NCBI GenBank assembly: GCA_904063045.1
Contig: CAJFCJ010000005.1
Location: 4,358,689 to 4,422,688, forward strand
DNA: 64,000 nt
Origin: Dimorphilus gyrociliatus
Lineage: Eukaryota; Annelida; Polychaeta; Dinophilidae
Reading direction: 5' to 3'
In this document: piece by piece, positions 61,909-64,000 of the stretch
Layout: every line of letters starts with the position of its first letter
How positions within the stretch are numbered: position 1 is the first letter of the stretch
Notes under the pieces: model-generated
Databases searched by the model: none
Told to the model about the DNA's origin: nothing
What the model saw: only the letters and a program-made list of their open reading frames with translations
Position numbers and translations under genes: made by a program

Positions 61909-63672
61909 ATGGCTATTATTTCGTTGAAAGTTTTATCATTGGAGACGATTTTAGAAAATTTAAAACTGTTGGCTATTCAGTGTTTAAGTAATTGTATTCT
62001 CTTACCAGTTCAAATAAGTAATGAAATATTTGAATACATTCATTCAAGAGGAGTTATATTAGGAGGAGAAGAAGTTGTCTTCTTCTCTTCAAAAGTTTCT
62101 TCTCTTACGAGTATTAAACTCGTCGAAGGGCAATTAATTAATATTCAAAATTATGATTTTCTAAAGAATCATCAAATTGAAAGTGTAATTTATGATTTTT
62201 CGGATATAAAAGATTTTATATTCCTCATTGATCCTATTTGTTTGAAAAGTTTATGGATAAAAAATGGATTAAAAAGTGAAAATTCAATCAAATCTGCAGT
62301 TAATTTCATTAAAAAATGTGAAAATCTACAATCGCTCAATCTTAATTGTTACGATGATGGAATTCTAATTAAGAATCTATTCATGGAGACAAAATTCTCC
62401 GATTATTCTTTAAAAACGCTTTGTTTACATAGCCAAACAACGGAATTGTACGAATTGTACAACGATAATCTTCGAGAAATGTTGGAAAATTGTCAAAACT
62501 TGAGTGAAATACAAATAAATTACAATGTTTGGAAGCAAATAGAGACAATTTGTCAAGGTTTACAAACTTCCTACAGCACTTTATCGTCGATTGATATCGA
62601 ATTCAATTCGTTTACTAATCGGCAGATAATCGCTTTGGCGAATTTACTTGATAATTGTAGACAATTAAAGGTATTTAGATTCAATTATCAAACGAATAAG
62701 AACGGCGAAAATACGACGACGAAGAATGATGATATTCTGGAAATTGATAGAATTCTTAACGGTCTTGCGAATTCGTGCGAAAATCTTCAAGAAATCAGCT
62801 TAATCATTAACGATTATACATTCAAGGAAAACGATAGAAATTTAATCAATTTGTTGAATAATTGCAGAAATTTGCAAACAATTCAACTATCATTCAAAGA
62901 TGTAGACATTTATAGTAATTTGGGCAAAATGGCGCCATTTTCTAAATTGAATAAAGTCAATGTAAAATGTTCAAACGGCGAAGAATTAAAGTACGTTGGA
63001 GATTTTCTATCAGTTTGTCATCATATACAAACAATTGTAATAGATATTAGCTTCGATGTGGGCAGATACCTTAAGGGTATTTGCAATAGTTTGACAAATT
63101 CTTGTCGTACACTTACAAACATTAATCTTTCCGGTTTATTGATGGCAAACGAACATATGCAACATTTTGCAGATTTGGTAATGAATTGCAACAGCTTGGA
63201 ATCTATTGAACTTACTTTGGCCGAGATTGGAAAAGAAGCTGAAATGATTTGGAATAGTTTAACTCCGTCTAAGAATAATCTGACTAATTTGAAACTATGC
63301 GTAGCTTTCTCCATAAATACCAATGACGCTAAATGCTTGGCTCAATTCCTTTACTGTTGCAGATGTTTACAAAAATTTGAATTACTTTGCAATAACGTTA
63401 GAGAAACTGCAATTATTGAAATTTTGAATGGTTTACTACCGTCTTGTCAAACGTTGAAATATCTTAAAATACCACTTCCGTTCGACAGAGATCACGGTTT
63501 TCATTTAGTCAATTTTGTAAGTCGATGTAAAATCCTACAAGAGTTGAATATTCTTGGAAATAAACAATTGTTATCTCAAGCAAATAAATTTACAAATGCA
63601 ATCAGAAATTCATGCCGAAAAATTACTAGAATGGAATTTTTCCTATTGGAAAGTGGACTTTTTTCAGTCTAA
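61909..63672 (+). CDS. Intronless leucine-rich repeat protein (RNI/F-box-LRR-like)
   Basis: A single uninterrupted frame of 587 codons. There is no signal peptide or membrane segment, so it is likely cytosolic. The N-terminal 30-45 residues (LAIQCLSNCILLPVQISNEI) resemble a short F-box/SOCS-like helix motif as in ZYG11 or FBXL proteins, but weakly. From about residue 130 to the end there are roughly ten long repeats with the pattern LL.NC..L..I.L (for example LANLLDNCRQLKVF, LINLLNNCRNLQTI, FADLVMNCNSLESI), typical of ribonuclease-inhibitor-type LRRs with about 50-60 residue spacing for paired repeats. It lies 327 bases after the receptor gene on the same strand, with the nonamer repeat between. 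The absence of introns contrasts with every neighbour and suggests a retroposed origin or a family of single-exon genes. Confidence 0.8.
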   Translation: MAIISLKVLSLETILENLKLLAIQCLSNCILLPVQISNEIFEYIHSRGVILGGEEVVFFSSKVSSLTSIKLVEGQLINIQNYDFLKNHQIESVIYDFSDIKDFIFLIDPICLKSLWIKNGLKSENSIKSAVNFIKKCENLQSLNLNCYDDGILIKNLFMETKFSDYSLKTLCLHSQTTELYELYNDNLREMLENCQNLSEIQINYNVWKQIETICQGLQTSYSTLSSIDIEFNSFTNRQIIALANLLDNCRQLKVFRFNYQTNKNGENTTTKNDDILEIDRILNGLANSCENLQEISLIINDYTFKENDRNLINLLNNCRNLQTIQLSFKDVDIYSNLGKMAPFSKLNKVNVKCSNGEELKYVGDFLSVCHHIQTIVIDISFDVGRYLKGICNSLTNSCRTLTNINLSGLLMANEHMQHFADLVMNCNSLESIELTLAEIGKEAEMIWNSLTPSKNNLTNLKLCVAFSINTNDAKCLAQFLYCCRCLQKFELLCNNVRETAIIEILNGLLPSCQTLKYLKIPLPFDRDHGFHLVNFVSRCKILQELNILGNKQLLSQANKFTNAIRNSCRKITRMEFFLLESGLFSV

Positions 63673-64000
63673 TTTTACAAACAAACAAAACAATACACGG
63701 CCCTTTCTCTTTCTCTAATTGGTTTATATAGTTTTTATTAGGAGATGTTTTTTTTTTCTATTGCCAATAACAATTCTTCTTTCTTTCTCTCTTCCTATCT
63801 GTCTGTCTGTTCGAAGAAATCGTCTCATTGTCTATTTCATACAGTAATCTAGTTTAATAGATAATAATTTTTCAACACATATCATTTATTGTTTGTTTTG
63901 TTTGCTTTTGGAATTTTGTTTTAAATATACAATACTATCTTCTATGACAGTTTGTAATAGATTGTAATTGTTATTCATTTCATTTTTTCCTCTTCCTCCT
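63673..64000. other. 3' flank of the intronless LRR gene
   Basis: T-rich DNA, no gene. It runs to the window edge. Confidence 0.5.

Noticed and set aside
1-64000. CRISPR arrays, operons, prophage or bacterial mobile elements
   Set aside because: The genes are intron-bearing and animal-like. No spaced direct repeats of CRISPR form, transposase or reverse transcriptase frames were seen.

Overview
This window is animal nuclear DNA, AT-rich and full of spliceosomal introns. Most genes are split into exons with GT-AG junctions, there are many (CT)n/(GA)n microsatellites, and the recognisable genes are metazoan: a TRPC channel, stomatins, peritrophin-type chitin-binding proteins, an LDLa-LRR-7TM receptor and a CNBD2-like protein. 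An LGR-type receptor with LDLa modules and single-domain granulin-like peptides would suit a spiralian (annelid or mollusc-like) protostome, but the species cannot be named from the sequence. Exon models were built by hand from splice consensus and reading phase. Junctions are therefore predictions.

Layout: (1) 1-3661, 3' part of a gene for a secreted, probably GPI-anchored protein with a ShKT domain. (2) 7449-18000, a complete or nearly complete TRPC channel gene with two mutually exclusive exons for the pore/S6 segment. (3) On the minus strand, 19448-23535 is a CNBD2-like cyclic-nucleotide-binding protein and 23961-24644 a small charged protein of unknown function. (4) 26.7-52.4 kb is a locally amplified secretory cluster: five single-domain granulin-like peptide genes, three peritrophin (CBM14) genes with three different C-terminal tails (Ser-Gly repeat, granulin domain, truncated), two stomatin genes in opposite orientation and one small multi-TM gene. 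The outermost granulin-like genes are almost identical and form a ~690 bp inverted repeat about 24 kb apart. (5) 54.5-61.6 kb, a large gene with tiny introns for an LDLa-LRR-7TM receptor whose cytoplasmic tail looks like a degenerate protein-kinase C-lobe. (6) 61909-63672, an intronless leucine-rich-repeat gene.

How they may work together: the cluster in (4) encodes small disulphide-rich secreted proteins with chitin-binding modules, which suggests roles in cuticle, mucus, gut lining or epithelial defence (inference). The TRPC channel probably gains two pore variants by splicing. The receptor at 54.5-61.6 kb keeps the architecture of LGR/GRL101-type receptors but has lost several class A GPCR signature residues and gained a kinase-like tail. 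These are the most unusual observations here.
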